DNA of 61,523 nucleotides from Alphaproteobacteria bacterium (GCA_030426685.1 JAUHYC010000020.1:1-61523); one strand, 5' to 3'. Shown: positions 43,557 through 53,125, counted from the first letter of the stretch. Notes: generated by a model from the sequence alone, not told the origin. Program-made: numbers and translations.

Positions 43557-46039
43557 AGCCCGCCACCCTGCAGATCGCCCTGGCTGGCGTTGGGGCCAAC
43601 CGTGATCGTGTTCCCGGTCGAGGTGGTGACCTGACGACCGCCCCTCGTAACCTCTTCGAACAGCGGCAGCTCCGAGCCTACGGCAAAGCCACCGTCATAA
43701 ATGCGGTCGATGAAACCATCGACACCATCGCGGAAATACTCGGCCACGACATATTCGCCCGAGGCATCATCGGGCAGGCGTGCGCCGCTGAACCGGTCGA
43801 TCTTGATGAATTGCCCACCGGGGGGAACCTCAAACGGACCACCGCCGTATTTTGCGACAGCTTTTTCCATGAAGCTTTGGAAGACAGGGCCGCACAATGT
43901 GCCACCATACGCACCCCGCCCCATCGGGCGTGGGCGGTCATAACCGATGTAGCAGCCGGCCACGATGTTCGAGGTGAAGCCGATGAACCAGGCATCCTTG
44001 GATTCGTTGGTCGTACCAGTCTTGCCCGCCGTAGGCACCGGCAGGTTCACGACACGCGAGGCGGTGCCGCGATCCACCACGCCTTTCATCATCGAAGTCA
44101 GCTGATAGGCGGTGATCGCATCCATCACCTGCTCGCGGTCGGTGACGATCTTTGGGGATTCGTCCGGCTCCAGCCAGCTTGAGTTGCAATCCAGGCATTG
44201 CCGATCATCATGGCGATAGATGGTTTTGCCAAACCGATCCTGAATGCGGTCGACCAGGGTGGGCTCCACCCGCTCACCGCCATTGGCGAACATCGCGTAG
44301 GCGGCCACCATCTTATAAAGCGTTGTCTCCTCGGACCCCAGAGAGTTCGCAAGGAACGCCCCCATACGATCGTAAACGCCAAATCGCTCAGCATACCCCG
44401 CCACAACTGGCATGGTGATTTCCTGCGCCAGACGGATGGTCATCAGGTTCCGCGACTGTTCGATCCCGGTCCGCAGAGGCGTCGGACCATAGAATTTGTT
44501 TGTCGAGTTCTTCGGGCGCCACAGCCCCTGCGGCGTGTTCACCTCAATCGGCGCGTCCACAACGATGGTCGCGGGGCTATAGCCACTGTCCAGCGCGGCG
44601 GCATAGACAAACGGCTTGAAGCTCGATCCCGGCTGGCGCTGCGCCTGCGTAGCGCGGTTAAACACCGTGTCTTGATACGAGAACCCGCCCTGCATCGCCA
44701 GTACGCGGCCCGAATTCACGTCCATGGCGACAAAGCCACCCTGCACTTCGGGAACCTGGCGGGCGGACCACTGGCCCTCTTCACCTTCCATCACCAGAAT
44801 GACATCACCGCGTTTAAAATTGGCGGCGAAATCGCCCTGCATCCACTTGATGTCTTCGCGCGGGACAATGCCGTCAGCGGGGCCATCCTCGATCCCCACA
44901 GTCAGCTGTTGCTCGGCCACATTCAGCACCACCGCCGGGTACCATTGCGTTGGCAGAACCACATCACGCGGAATTTCCATCAGCGCCAGCGCCTGTCGCC
45001 ATTGGGCCTCATCCGCCAGCTTTTCTTCCGCGATCACCTCACCCGTACCGCGCCATCTTCCGCGCGAGCGGTCGTATTTCTGCAAGGCCTCACGCAAGGC
45101 ACGCGCGGCTTCAACCTGCATCTCCTCATCGACCGAGGCGCGCACGGTGAAGCCACCGGTAAAGAACTCACCCTCCCCGAAATCCTCGCTCAACTGGCGG
45201 CGGATTTCATCGGTGAAATAGTCTCGTGGCGGCAGTGCCGTGCGGAAGCTCTCAAAATCACCGTTTTGAACCGAGCGCAGGGGCATCTCGACTTCGGCCT
45301 CGTAGGTCGCCTGATCGATATAGCCGTTCTGCTGCATCTCGCGCAGCACATAGTTACGACGGTTCAGCAGGCGTTCTTTTTGCCGAACCGGATGGTAGTC
45401 CGACGGCGCCTTGGGCATTGCAGCCAGGGTTGCGGCCTCGTGTGGCTCAAGTTCCTGCAGCGTCTTGTTGAAATAGGTCTGGGCGGCAGCGGTCACACCA
45501 TAAGAGTTCTGGCCCAGAAATATCTCGTTCATATAGAGTTCGAGAATCTGTTCCTTGTCCAATGTATCCTCGAGCCGTGTGGCGAGGATGATCTCTTTGA
45601 TCTTGCGCTCGGCCCGGCGGTCGCCGGATAGCAAGAAATTTTTCATCACCTGCTGCGTAATTGTGGACGCACCACGGACGTTTTCGCCCTTGGATTTCAC
45701 CGCCTCGACCCCGGCGGCGATGATACCGCGCGGGTCATAGCCCTGATGGGTGTAGAAATTCTTGTCTTCCGCCGAGATGAAAGCTTGCTTCACGAGATCG
45801 GGGATTTCCTCGGAGGGTGTGAACAGGCGGCGTTCCTGCGCGAACTCGTCGATCAGTTGGCCTTCGCCCGAGTAAATACGGCTGATCGTCGGAGGTTTGT
45901 ACTGCGCCAGCGATTCATGGCTGGGCAGGTCGCGCCCATACATCCAGAACACAGCGCCAACGACCAGCGCGGCCATGAAAATACCCAAGGTAACGAGGCT
46001 GAAGATTGCCCCGAAAATCGAAAGAATGAACCGGATCAC
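43550..46039 (-). CDS. mrcA: Penicillin-binding protein 1A
   Basis: A bifunctional class A PBP that builds peptidoglycan. The 829-aa protein starts with a transmembrane anchor (LSIFGAIFSLVTLGIFMAALVVGAVFW), then the glycosyltransferase domain (ISAEDKNFYTHQGYDPRGI; ITQQVMKNFLLSGDR; ARSK-type loops), a small OB-like domain (about residues 300-430) and the transpeptidase. The transpeptidase has SxxK in GSSFKPFVYAAAL, SRN in EQSRNLMTIRLA, and KTG in TAGKTGTTNESKDAW. Preceded by a good promoter and directly downstream of the amidase gene amiC. Confidence 0.95.
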   Translation of the reverse strand: MIRFILSIFGAIFSLVTLGIFMAALVVGAVFWMYGRDLPSHESLAQYKPPTISRIYSGEGQLIDEFAQERRLFTPSEEIPDLVKQAFISAEDKNFYTHQGYDPRGIIAAGVEAVKSKGENVRGASTITQQVMKNFLLSGDRRAERKIKEIILATRLEDTLDKEQILELYMNEIFLGQNSYGVTAAAQTYFNKTLQELEPHEAATLAAMPKAPSDYHPVRQKERLLNRRNYVLREMQQNGYIDQATYEAEVEMPLRSVQNGDFESFRTALPPRDYFTDEIRRQLSEDFGEGEFFTGGFTVRASVDEEMQVEAARALREALQKYDRSRGRWRGTGEVIAEEKLADEAQWRQALALMEIPRDVVLPTQWYPAVVLNVAEQQLTVGIEDGPADGIVPREDIKWMQGDFAANFKRGDVILVMEGEEGQWSARQVPEVQGGFVAMDVNSGRVLAMQGGFSYQDTVFNRATQAQRQPGSSFKPFVYAAALDSGYSPATIVVDAPIEVNTPQGLWRPKNSTNKFYGPTPLRTGIEQSRNLMTIRLAQEITMPVVAGYAERFGVYDRMGAFLANSLGSEETTLYKMVAAYAMFANGGERVEPTLVDRIQDRFGKTIYRHDDRQCLDCNSSWLEPDESPKIVTDREQVMDAITAYQLTSMMKGVVDRGTASRVVNLPVPTAGKTGTTNESKDAWFIGFTSNIVAGCYIGYDRPRPMGRGAYGGTLCGPVFQSFMEKAVAKYGGGPFEVPPGGQFIKIDRFSGARLPDDASGEYVVAEYFRDGVDGFIDRIYDGGFAVGSELPLFEEVTRGGRQVTTSTGNTITVGPNASQGDLQGGGLY

Positions 46040-46067
46040 GTTACTGCCTTTTACTCGCGGTGACGCC

Positions 46068-46096
46068 TATATAGTGTCGCCTCTGCGCAGGGTCAA
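46068..46096 (-). promoter_or_regulatory. Strong sigma-70-like promoter of mrcA
   Basis: On the minus strand TTGACC (46096-46091), a 17-base spacer and TATATA (46073-46068). Transcription would begin about 20 bases before the mrcA ATG at 46039. Confidence 0.75.
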
Positions 46097-46134
46097 AACA
46101 CGAAAGGCTACAATGGCTGTTTTGCGCCGCAGCG

Positions 46135-47355
46135 TTATTGACCGATCAAAGAACGCTTGACCAGATCGTCCTGGCGCCACTTCTCAAGCCCCTGCGCCAA
46201 TCCCTTCGCCATGTTGGCGCGCCATTCGGGATTCTGGATGTTCCTCAGGTCTCTGGGGCTGGACAAAAAACCAAGCTCGACCAGAACCGAAGGGATATCT
46301 GCGGCCTTGAGCACGGAAAATGAGGCGGTCCGGATCGGTCTGCTATTCATTGGTCCGCCCTGTTGTGACATCCCATCCGCCAGCGCGCGCGCCAAGGCAT
46401 CGGTGCGCGGCTTGGTTTCCTGCCGGGCCATGTCCAGCAGCACATCGGCGATCTGATCATCCGATCCGCTCAGGTCGATACCCGAAATCAGGTCTCCTCG
46501 GTCGTGTCGTTCGGCCAGTTTCTGGCTTGCCACGTCAGACGCCTCATCCGACAGGGTATAGATCGCGGCCCCATGCGCGCGCCCTTCCGAGAGAGAATCC
46601 GCATGCAGCGAGATGAACACATCCGCACCGGCCCGATGCGCCAATGCGATGCGTCGTTCAAGACTGACAAACTGGTCGTCCACCCGCGTCATGACCACCT
46701 CGTACCCACCGGCGCGCAGCAACAATTCACGCAGCTCGCGCGCGAAGGTCAGCATCAGGGTCTTTTCGTCGGCACCAGTGACCTCTGCACCCGGATCGAT
46801 GCCACCATGGCCAGGGTCCAGCATGACGCGCAAAACCTGCGCCCCATCACGCCGCGGCGGCAGAGCGGTCGCCTCTGGTTCGGGCAAATCCCATCCTGGC
46901 TGTTGGGGGGCACCAGCGCTCGCGGCAAAGCTGTCAAAATCGGTCCCTTTCAGGTGCAGCGACAGACCTGCGGCACCCGTCACCTCATCAATACGCAAAT
47001 CGGCGGATTCAATTGCCAGCGGTGCACCAAGTTCCAAAACCAGACGGGACCAGCCGGGCACATATGCCCCATACTGCACGCTGCTGATCCGGCTGGTCTG
47101 CAGGAAAGCTTCGCTGTTCAGGCCGGTCCAGTCGACCTCCTGAAAGTCCAGCACCATCCGGTACGGGTCGCGCAGGGTAAAGATGCGATAGGGCACGCCC
47201 TGGCTCAGGCCAAGCTCGACACGCACCCCTGTCCGGCCCTCATCTACGATGCGGCTCTGTTCGGGAAGAACACGCGCGAGTGCGCTGAAATCGTTCGCGA
47301 CGGCAGCACCGGTCAGCGCCCATATCAGCGCCAGGCATATGAAAATCCTGCTCAT
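46135..47355 (-). CDS. N-acetylmuramoyl-L-alanine amidase (AmiC type)
   Basis: A periplasmic enzyme that splits septal peptidoglycan. The 406-aa protein has a Sec signal (IFICLALIWALTGAAVAN), an AMIN domain (residues about 25-130, targeting to the septum), and an Amidase_3 catalytic domain with zinc ligands in VMLDPGHGGIDPGA (His), EKTLMLTFARELRE (Glu) and FISLHADSL (His), and the catalytic Glu in LVELGFLSSPRD. It is upstream of mrcA, so it and PBP1a may be co-regulated. Confidence 0.92.
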   Translation of the reverse strand: MSRIFICLALIWALTGAAVANDFSALARVLPEQSRIVDEGRTGVRVELGLSQGVPYRIFTLRDPYRMVLDFQEVDWTGLNSEAFLQTSRISSVQYGAYVPGWSRLVLELGAPLAIESADLRIDEVTGAAGLSLHLKGTDFDSFAASAGAPQQPGWDLPEPEATALPPRRDGAQVLRVMLDPGHGGIDPGAEVTGADEKTLMLTFARELRELLLRAGGYEVVMTRVDDQFVSLERRIALAHRAGADVFISLHADSLSEGRAHGAAIYTLSDEASDVASQKLAERHDRGDLISGIDLSGSDDQIADVLLDMARQETKPRTDALARALADGMSQQGGPMNSRPIRTASFSVLKAADIPSVLVELGFLSSPRDLRNIQNPEWRANMAKGLAQGLEKWRQDDLVKRSLIGQ

Positions 47356-47421
47356 GGCCTCAAGTTTTCCCGAGATCGTTTGGCGGCGACCCTATCGCAT
47401 CGCCCGGCATTTGTGAACGCA

Positions 47422-48585
47422 CTAAGCCTGCTCAGCTATGGCACCCCGTTCAGCCATGAAGTGGCGTAGACGTTCCAGACCGTCTTCAATATCCGCCGTC
47501 GAGCGCGCGTAGGAAAAGCGCAGCGTGCCATGCCCCCGCTCCGGGTCGAAATCCAGACCCGGCGTTACGGCAACACCCGCCTTGTCCAGAATCTCGGTGG
47601 CAAAGGCACGGCTGTCATCAGTCAGATCCGAGACATCCGCATAGACGTAAAACGCCCCATCCGGTGGTGCGATATTGGTGAAACCAGCCTTCGGCAGCCC
47701 ATCAAGCATCAACAGACGATTGCGGCGATAGACGTCCAGATTGGCCTGCAACTCCTCCTCACAATCCATCGCCGCGAGCGCAGCGACCTGACTGGCATGC
47801 GGGGCGCAGATAAACATGTTCTGCGCGATCCGCTCGACCACGCGCACCTGATCCTCGGGCACCACCATCCAGCCGACACGCCAGCCGGTCATCGAGAAAT
47901 ATTTGGAGAACGAGTTGATCACGTAACACTCGTCCGTCAATTCCAGCGCGGTGACGGCTTTGGCTTCGTATTCCAGACCATGGTAAATCTCATCACTGAT
48001 GAACGAGGCACCCTGCCCCTGTGCCGCCTCGATCAGCGCGCGCATCGAGGAATGGTCCAGCATCGTTCCAGTGGGGTTGGCAGGTGAGGCCACCATCAGG
48101 CCCTGCAGGTTCATGTCGGCAAAATCAGCCGGCACCGGCTGCAGTCGGTTTTCCGGCGCTGTCGGAAGGTCGACGGGCACCAGCCCCAGCGCTTTCAGGA
48201 TCTGCCGATAGGACGGATAGCCCGGCGCGCCGATCCCAACCCTGTCCCCGCTATCGAACAGCGCCGTAAAGGTCAGCAGAAACCCGCCCGACGACCCCGG
48301 CGTGATCACCACCCGTTCGGGGTTCAGATCGACATCGTACCACTCGCCATAAAGCCGCGCGATCCGTTGCCTGAGCGCGGGCAGGCCCAGCGCCACCGTA
48401 TAGCCCAGCGGCCCCTGCTCCATGGCCTGCGCCAAAGCTGCGGTGGCCCCCGCGGGAGCCCCGGTTCCCGGTTGACCGACCTCCATATGGATAATGTGAC
48501 GTCCCGCCTCTTCGGCACGGCGTGCAGCCTCCATCACGTCCATCACGATGAAGGGATCGACCCCGGATCGGGTTGAGTTTCTCAT
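47422..48585 (-). CDS. PLP-dependent aminotransferase, class I/II
   Basis: A 387-aa fold-type I enzyme. The PLP Lys is in INSFSKYFSMTGWRVGWMV (near residue 220), the Arg for the substrate carboxylate is in LRFSYARS near the C-terminus, and the motif PANPTGT is present. It resembles aspartate/aromatic or alanine-type aminotransferases; the substrate cannot be fixed by eye. ATG 48585 has GGGAGA seven bases upstream. It is divergent from the M48 gene with very little room for promoters. Confidence 0.87.
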   Translation of the reverse strand: MRNSTRSGVDPFIVMDVMEAARRAEEAGRHIIHMEVGQPGTGAPAGATAALAQAMEQGPLGYTVALGLPALRQRIARLYGEWYDVDLNPERVVITPGSSGGFLLTFTALFDSGDRVGIGAPGYPSYRQILKALGLVPVDLPTAPENRLQPVPADFADMNLQGLMVASPANPTGTMLDHSSMRALIEAAQGQGASFISDEIYHGLEYEAKAVTALELTDECYVINSFSKYFSMTGWRVGWMVVPEDQVRVVERIAQNMFICAPHASQVAALAAMDCEEELQANLDVYRRNRLLMLDGLPKAGFTNIAPPDGAFYVYADVSDLTDDSRAFATEILDKAGVAVTPGLDFDPERGHGTLRFSYARSTADIEDGLERLRHFMAERGAIAEQA

Positions 48586-48607
48586 GCCCATCTCCCATGT
48601 TGCAGCC

Positions 48608-49966
48608 ATGGCTTTTGAACGCTTATCCAGGCTGGCGTCAATCCCGGCCCTGTTGCTGATTGCAGCGGCATGGATACTTGGTTCCGTACAGGCCGGCGCA
48701 CAGAACCTGATCCGCGATCCCGATATTGAGCACGGCCTGCGCGAACTGGCGTTCCCGGTGTTGCGCGCGGCAGGGCTGAACACCAACCGCGTGCGGATCA
48801 TGGTGGTCAACGACGCCACCTTCAACGCCTTCGTCATCGACTACAACACGATCTATTTGAACTACGGCCTGATCCTGACCGTCGAAAGCCCCGAAATGTT
48901 GCAGGCCGTGATCGCACACGAGGCGGCCCATATCGCCAACGGCCATCTGGCCCGGCGTGCGGAGAACCTGCGTGCGGCGCAACGAAAAGCGCAACTTGGC
49001 ACCGCGCTGGCCCTGATCACCGCCGCAGCGGGTGGCGGCGAAGCAGCGGCGGGCATCGCCGCAGGCACCTCGGCCTCAGCCTTGCGCAGCTTTCTTGGAC
49101 ACACGCGCGCCGAAGAATCCTCGGCCGATCGCAGCGCGGCCAGTTATTTGAGATGGGCGGACATATCTCCGCAAGGGATGGTCTTACTGCACCGCAAATT
49201 TGCCGGTCAGGAATTGCTAAGTGAGGCAAATCAGGACCCCTACATGCGCTCACACCCCACCAGCCGTGAGCGTCTGCGTGCTGCCGAGGCGTTTCTGAAA
49301 GAGTTCGGCGACAAGGCCAAACAGAACCCAAACGCGGACTACTGGTTTGCCCGTGTCAAAGGCAAACTATCGGCGTGGCTACGTGCGCCCGGATGGACGC
49401 TGCGCCGCGCCACCGAAGAAACCGCCCGCGACATTCGCCTGATGCGCGAAGCCTCGGCGCATCACCAGAACCGCGATCTGGCCCGCGCCCGCGCCGCAAT
49501 CGAGGGTGCCATTGATATCCGACCGGACGATCCATTTTATTACGAGTTGAAAGGCCAGATTCTGCTGGAAAACCGCCGTTTGAAAGAAGCTGTTGCAGCT
49601 TACGGCGCAGCGGTTGATATGGCTCCCAATGACTCGCTGATCCTCGCCGGGTACGGGCGCGCCCTGCTGGCGGATGGTCAGACGAAGAACGCATTGCAGG
49701 CGCTTGAAAAAGCACGCGCAAGAGACTACCGGAATGCTCGCCTGATGCGGGATCTGGGCGCAGCCTATGCGCAGGTTGGAAATACCGGGATGGCTTCGGC
49801 CGTGACCGCAGAACGATATGCCCTGCAGGGTCGGCTGGCCGATGCAGGCATCCATGCAAGACGCGCCATCGGGCAATTGCCCGAAGGGTCTCCGGGGTGG
49901 CAAAGGGCACAGGATGTGTTGATTGCCTCGGAACGGGCGAAGAAAAAGAAAAGGAAACGGAAATGA
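48608..49966 (+). CDS. M48 metalloprotease with TPR-like C-terminus (BepA-like)
   Basis: A 452-aa exported protease. After a signal peptide (SIPALLLIAAAWILGSVQAGAQ) the zinc motif is IAHEAAHIANGHLARR (HExxH). A Glu in RAEESSADRSAASYLRW is the third ligand. The C-terminal half (about 290-450) is a TPR-type helical array (NRRLKEAVAAYGAAVDMAP...). This matches BepA (YfgC), which assists LPS-assembly protein LptD maturation and clears misfolded outer-membrane proteins. Its stop overlaps the DsbA gene start (ATGA), a telling partner, since LptD needs disulfide formation. Confidence 0.87.
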   Translation: MAFERLSRLASIPALLLIAAAWILGSVQAGAQNLIRDPDIEHGLRELAFPVLRAAGLNTNRVRIMVVNDATFNAFVIDYNTIYLNYGLILTVESPEMLQAVIAHEAAHIANGHLARRAENLRAAQRKAQLGTALALITAAAGGGEAAAGIAAGTSASALRSFLGHTRAEESSADRSAASYLRWADISPQGMVLLHRKFAGQELLSEANQDPYMRSHPTSRERLRAAEAFLKEFGDKAKQNPNADYWFARVKGKLSAWLRAPGWTLRRATEETARDIRLMREASAHHQNRDLARARAAIEGAIDIRPDDPFYYELKGQILLENRRLKEAVAAYGAAVDMAPNDSLILAGYGRALLADGQTKNALQALEKARARDYRNARLMRDLGAAYAQVGNTGMASAVTAERYALQGRLADAGIHARRAIGQLPEGSPGWQRAQDVLIASERAKKKKRKRK

Positions 49967-50724
49967 TCCTCAGACATATTGCACCTGCCCTTCTGGGGCT
50001 TTCCATGCTCACCGCCCCGGCCCTTGCGCTGGACCTGAACGCCATGAGCGAGGCAGAAAAGACCGAGTTCGGCGCACAGGTGCGAGAGTATCTCCTCGAA
50101 AATCCCGAGGTAATCATCGAAGCAATCAACATTCTGGAAGAACGCAACGCCGTCGCCGAGGCCGCCGCAGACAAGGAACTGGTGGCCGCCAACGCTGAAG
50201 AGTTGTTCAACGATGGATACAGCTGGGTCGGAGGAAACCCCGAGGGCGATATCACCCTGGTCGAATTCATGGACTACCGCTGTGGCTACTGCCGCCGAGC
50301 CGTGCCCGAAGTCGCCAGCCTTCTGGCCAAGGATGGCAACATCCGACTGGTCATCAAGGAACTGCCCATTCTGGGGGACGCCTCGGTCATGTCCTCGCGC
50401 TTTGCCATCGCGGCAAAACAGGTGGCGGGTGATGAGGCTTACAAACAGGTGCACGACGCCCTGTTGGAATTCAGCGGTGAGCCTTCCGAGGTCACCTTGC
50501 GCCGCATCTCGGACGGGCTTGGGCTGGACAGTGACGCCATCATTGCCGCGATGAACAGCGATGAAGTGACAACCGAAATCGCCCAGACCCGTGAGCTGGC
50601 CCAAAAAATGCGCATCTCTGGCACGCCAACATTTGTTATGGGCACCGAGCTGTTGCGTGGCTTCCTGCCCGCTGACCAGATGCAACAAATCGCCGATGGC
50701 GTGCGGGTGAACAGGGTTGATTGA
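49963..50724 (+). CDS. DsbA-family thiol oxidoreductase (ScsC-like)
   Basis: A 253-aa periplasmic protein with a signal peptide (ILRHIAPALLGLSMLTAPALALD), an acidic helical linker (about residues 25-70) and a thioredoxin fold with the active site FMDYRCGYCRRAVPEV (CGYC) and cis-Pro in RISGTPTFVMG. It is a likely thiol:disulfide oxidase or isomerase for envelope proteins. Coupled to the BepA-like protease by an ATGA overlap. Confidence 0.9.
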   Translation: MILRHIAPALLGLSMLTAPALALDLNAMSEAEKTEFGAQVREYLLENPEVIIEAINILEERNAVAEAAADKELVAANAEELFNDGYSWVGGNPEGDITLVEFMDYRCGYCRRAVPEVASLLAKDGNIRLVIKELPILGDASVMSSRFAIAAKQVAGDEAYKQVHDALLEFSGEPSEVTLRRISDGLGLDSDAIIAAMNSDEVTTEIAQTRELAQKMRISGTPTFVMGTELLRGFLPADQMQQIADGVRVNRVD

Positions 50725-50728
50725 GTCG

Positions 50729-50745
50729 GGGCGGCTATGCCGCCC
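50729..50745 (+). terminator. Hairpin after the DsbA-like gene
   Basis: A 7-bp stem GGGCGGC-TAT-GCCGCCC five bases after the stop. No strong T-run follows directly, though a TTTTTGG stretch lies about 15 bases later. The rest of 50746-50956 has no visible gene. Confidence 0.5.
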
Positions 50746-50956
50746 TGGACCGCTCGTTGTTTTTGGGTCGTAACGGTAGAAACGCAGGCGTTTAAAGGCC
50801 GCCTTTAAGCTCAAAGCAGGCACCGCGCCCAGACTTGGACTCTTCATCAAGGGCGATATTTGAACACATTTTGAATGCAATTCCACCTGTCTCGGCGCGA
50901 CACCAGCAAGTTCAATCTGGTGTAGACAACAAAAGCTTATATGGACACGTTGAAGC

Positions 50957-51577
50957 CTAAGTTTTGGGCCGGCGGAAAGTGGCGTTGAACGCAACTGTGA
51001 CGCGGTTGTCATCGCTTTGGTTCGGATGAACCCAATGTGTCAGGTAAGACGGGAACAGGATCATTTCACCCGCCACCGGTCGCAGGGTCTTTTTGCTCCG
51101 AAACGCGCTCGCTTGTAAAATCCGCCAATGCGGCAATTCATTTCGGGGATCGAGAAACTCAATCATCCCTGATGAGCCTTCTTCGATCTCAGGTTGCGAG
51201 ACGTAATATACCCCAGACCAGTGTGCACCTGGATGCGTGTGGGGCGCATTGTAGCCACCAGCTGGGTTAACGTTCATCCACCCGAACAGTTTAAGTTGAA
51301 GATCGTCTGGATCTACTTTCTTCGAGACTTTTCGTGTCAACTGGAACAACGCGTCTTTGGCAGCATTGCGCAGGGTCTGTATGCAAGCTGCTTCGCGATC
51401 AAACAGGTTACCTCTTGAGTGCCAACCGGCACGATTGGATTTTGAAACACCTTCGTCTTCCGCACGCATTTGCTCACCTTCCAGCAAGAGCGCGGCGTTC
51501 AGAACAACGCTGTCGGGCACTTCAAAGCGCATCATCGGGGTCGAGAACAGCTTCTCGTATTTTGTGGCTTTCGGCAT
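50957..51577 (-). CDS. TIGR02466-type putative 2OG-Fe(II) oxygenase
   Basis: A 206-aa protein with the family signature: GYNAPHTHPGAHWSGVYYVSQP (first metal His and Asp/His environment), GMIEFLDPRNELPHW, GEMILFPSYLTHWVHPNQSDDNR (distal His and Arg). These are 2-oxoglutarate/Fe(II) oxygenase landmarks; the substrate is unknown. ATG 51577 is chosen; a non-ATG start 20 codons upstream is open. The region is lower in G+C than the average. Confidence 0.82.
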   Translation of the reverse strand: MPKATKYEKLFSTPMMRFEVPDSVVLNAALLLEGEQMRAEDEGVSKSNRAGWHSRGNLFDREAACIQTLRNAAKDALFQLTRKVSKKVDPDDLQLKLFGWMNVNPAGGYNAPHTHPGAHWSGVYYVSQPEIEEGSSGMIEFLDPRNELPHWRILQASAFRSKKTLRPVAGEMILFPSYLTHWVHPNQSDDNRVTVAFNATFRRPKT

Positions 51578-51826
51578 TTCTGTTACGCAATCTTCTGACA
51601 ACAACTCATGGTGGCAAAGCCCGACTTTGTAAGGCAAGCATTTGATTACCTACCCAGCCAGGACGGATGGGCATGATCTCCAGAATAATCCGTCTCTCAT
51701 ACCCGTTTTACACACCGTCAGAGAAATAGCGCTTTTGTTCAAGGCGGGTGAAATAATCCTAAGTTATATTCCCGGTCAAATCGGCTCATGGTCTACATTG
51801 GGTGACAGTTAATTGAGGATACACCC

Positions 51827-52426
51827 ATGAACAAACAAACCATTGGTCTCACAACGTCCTTTGTCCTGATGGCCTCGACCGCGCTCTCGCAGACTAGCAA
51901 GCAGGACATCATAGATGAGCTCACCCAACAAGGTTTCAAAAGAATTGAGATCACGAATACCCTGTTTGGGAATCTTCGGTTTGAAGCAACGGGGCCGGGA
52001 ATAGAAAGGGAAATTGTACTCGGCAAAGATGGGACAATTGTCCGGGATCGATCCGAGCGTGACGATGAATTCGAAGACGAAGAAGACGACGATAATGATT
52101 TTGATGACGAGGACGATGACGAGGGGTTCGACGACGAGGAAGACGATAACGACGACGAAAACAGCGACGAAGAGAATGATGACGACGAAGGAGAAGATGA
52201 CGAAGAGGACGACGATGGCCGGGATAGCGAAAGCGATGGCAATGAGCGGGATGGCGAAGGTGATGACGGTGATCGCGACGGTGAAGGCGGTGACAGCGAA
52301 GGTGGAGACAGCGATAGTGACGGTGAGGGCGGCGACAACGACAGTGAAGGCGATGATGGTGAAGGAAACGATAGCGAAGGCGGTGACGACGGTGAAGGTG
52401 GTGATGACGAAGGAGACGATGACTAA
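51827..52426 (+). CDS. Secreted PepSY-like protein with a very acidic repetitive tail
   Basis: A 199-aa exported protein. Residues 1-22 are a signal peptide ending ALSQ. Residues about 25-80 form a short PepSY-like domain (DIIDELTQQGFKRIEITNTLFGNLRFEATGPGIEREIV). From about residue 75 to the end it is almost all Asp, Glu, Gly and Ser, with D/E runs giving way to G-E-G-G-D-S-type repeats. Such a tail would bind Ca2+ or other cations. ATG 51827 follows TTGAGGATACACCC. The base composition is a GAC/GAT/GAA repeat tract. Confidence 0.8.
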   Translation: MNKQTIGLTTSFVLMASTALSQTSKQDIIDELTQQGFKRIEITNTLFGNLRFEATGPGIEREIVLGKDGTIVRDRSERDDEFEDEEDDDNDFDDEDDDEGFDDEEDDNDDENSDEENDDDEGEDDEEDDDGRDSESDGNERDGEGDDGDRDGEGGDSEGGDSDSDGEGGDNDSEGDDGEGNDSEGGDDGEGGDDEGDDD

Positions 52427-52489
52427 GATCAACTCTGCCATCTGGGTGAGCGAACCTGCGATTTGATTAAGGGGACCACAAAAGAAATC

Positions 52490-52966
52490 ATGTTCAAGGC
52501 GGGTATCGCTATCTATGCGATGTCCGCTTTCGCCTTTCTGTCTGAACTGACGGGAGAGATCACTGGGTACTATCTCTTCTCCGCCAGCTGGGTGGTGCAC
52601 GAAATCGTTGCAATAGTCACTCTGTTTGGCTTTATCAGCGGAGGCCTGCTGATCTGGCGCAGCCATAGCCTCTATTTACAGCGTCACGACGAGATCAAGC
52701 GCCATCTGCGAATGGCTCAGGGCGAGTTTTTTCAAATGCTAAATCTGCAGTTCGACCGCTGGGGCTTGAGTGTCGCAGAACGAGACGTGGCGCTTCTTAC
52801 CGTCAAAGGCTTGTCTGTCAAAGAAATAGCCGACTTGCGCAAAACCAGTGAAGGCACAATCAAGTCGCAAAACAACTCAATCTACAAAAAGGCAAATGTT
52901 AAGTCGAGAACGCAGCTGTTGGGCGCTGTAATCGAAGAACTTTTGTTCGAAGACGATGAATTGTGA
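52490..52966 (+). CDS. Membrane-anchored LuxR-type transcription regulator
   Basis: A 158-aa protein with two hydrophobic N-terminal segments (about residues 2-22 and 30-57, VVHEIVAIVTLFGFISGGLLIW), a charged linker and a C-terminal LuxR/GerE helix-turn-helix (LSVAERDVALLTVKGLSVKEIADLRKTSEGTIKSQNNSIYKKANVKSRTQLL). It lies 63 bases after the acidic protein, on the same strand. It may sense envelope state through its membrane part. A TTG at 52463 is an alternative start. Confidence 0.78.
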   Translation: MFKAGIAIYAMSAFAFLSELTGEITGYYLFSASWVVHEIVAIVTLFGFISGGLLIWRSHSLYLQRHDEIKRHLRMAQGEFFQMLNLQFDRWGLSVAERDVALLTVKGLSVKEIADLRKTSEGTIKSQNNSIYKKANVKSRTQLLGAVIEELLFEDDEL

Positions 52967-53049
52967 GCCTTGCTCCGCTTCAGGACACGTCCACCGCCTG
53001 GAAGCTGTGAGTTCGCTTAACACCAAAGGTCGCTTTGTCCCGTGCAGCC

Positions 53050-53098
53050 GACACAACCAAACCTGCACTGTCCCCGCCGCAAGAAAGCTGGTTGTGTC
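53050..53098. repeat. 10-bp inverted repeat between LuxR gene and ispG
   Basis: GACACAACCA (53050-53059) and TGGTTGTGTC (53089-53098) are perfect inverses, 29 bases apart. They lie between convergent genes. They could form a long-looped hairpin that ends transcripts from one side, but no T-run supports this. Confidence 0.5.
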
Positions 53099-53125
53099 AC
53101 CAGTGAACGCTTATCAGACCACGAT

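Noticed and set aside
44198..45631. 477-aa open frame on the plus strand opposite mrcA
   Set aside because: It is the antisense shadow of mrcA in high-G+C DNA. The translation is His/Arg/Gln-rich with no domain, while the minus strand encodes a complete PBP1a.
51793..52338. 181-aa minus-strand Ser/Pro-rich repeat frame
   Set aside because: Another mirror of the acidic repeat tract; low complexity follows from the opposite strand.
51809..52666. 285-aa minus-strand frame rich in Ile, Val, Phe and Thr over the acidic-protein gene
   Set aside because: The apparent membrane-protein character is only the reverse reading of GAC/GAA/GAT repeats. The plus strand has a signal peptide and a PepSY-like domain.
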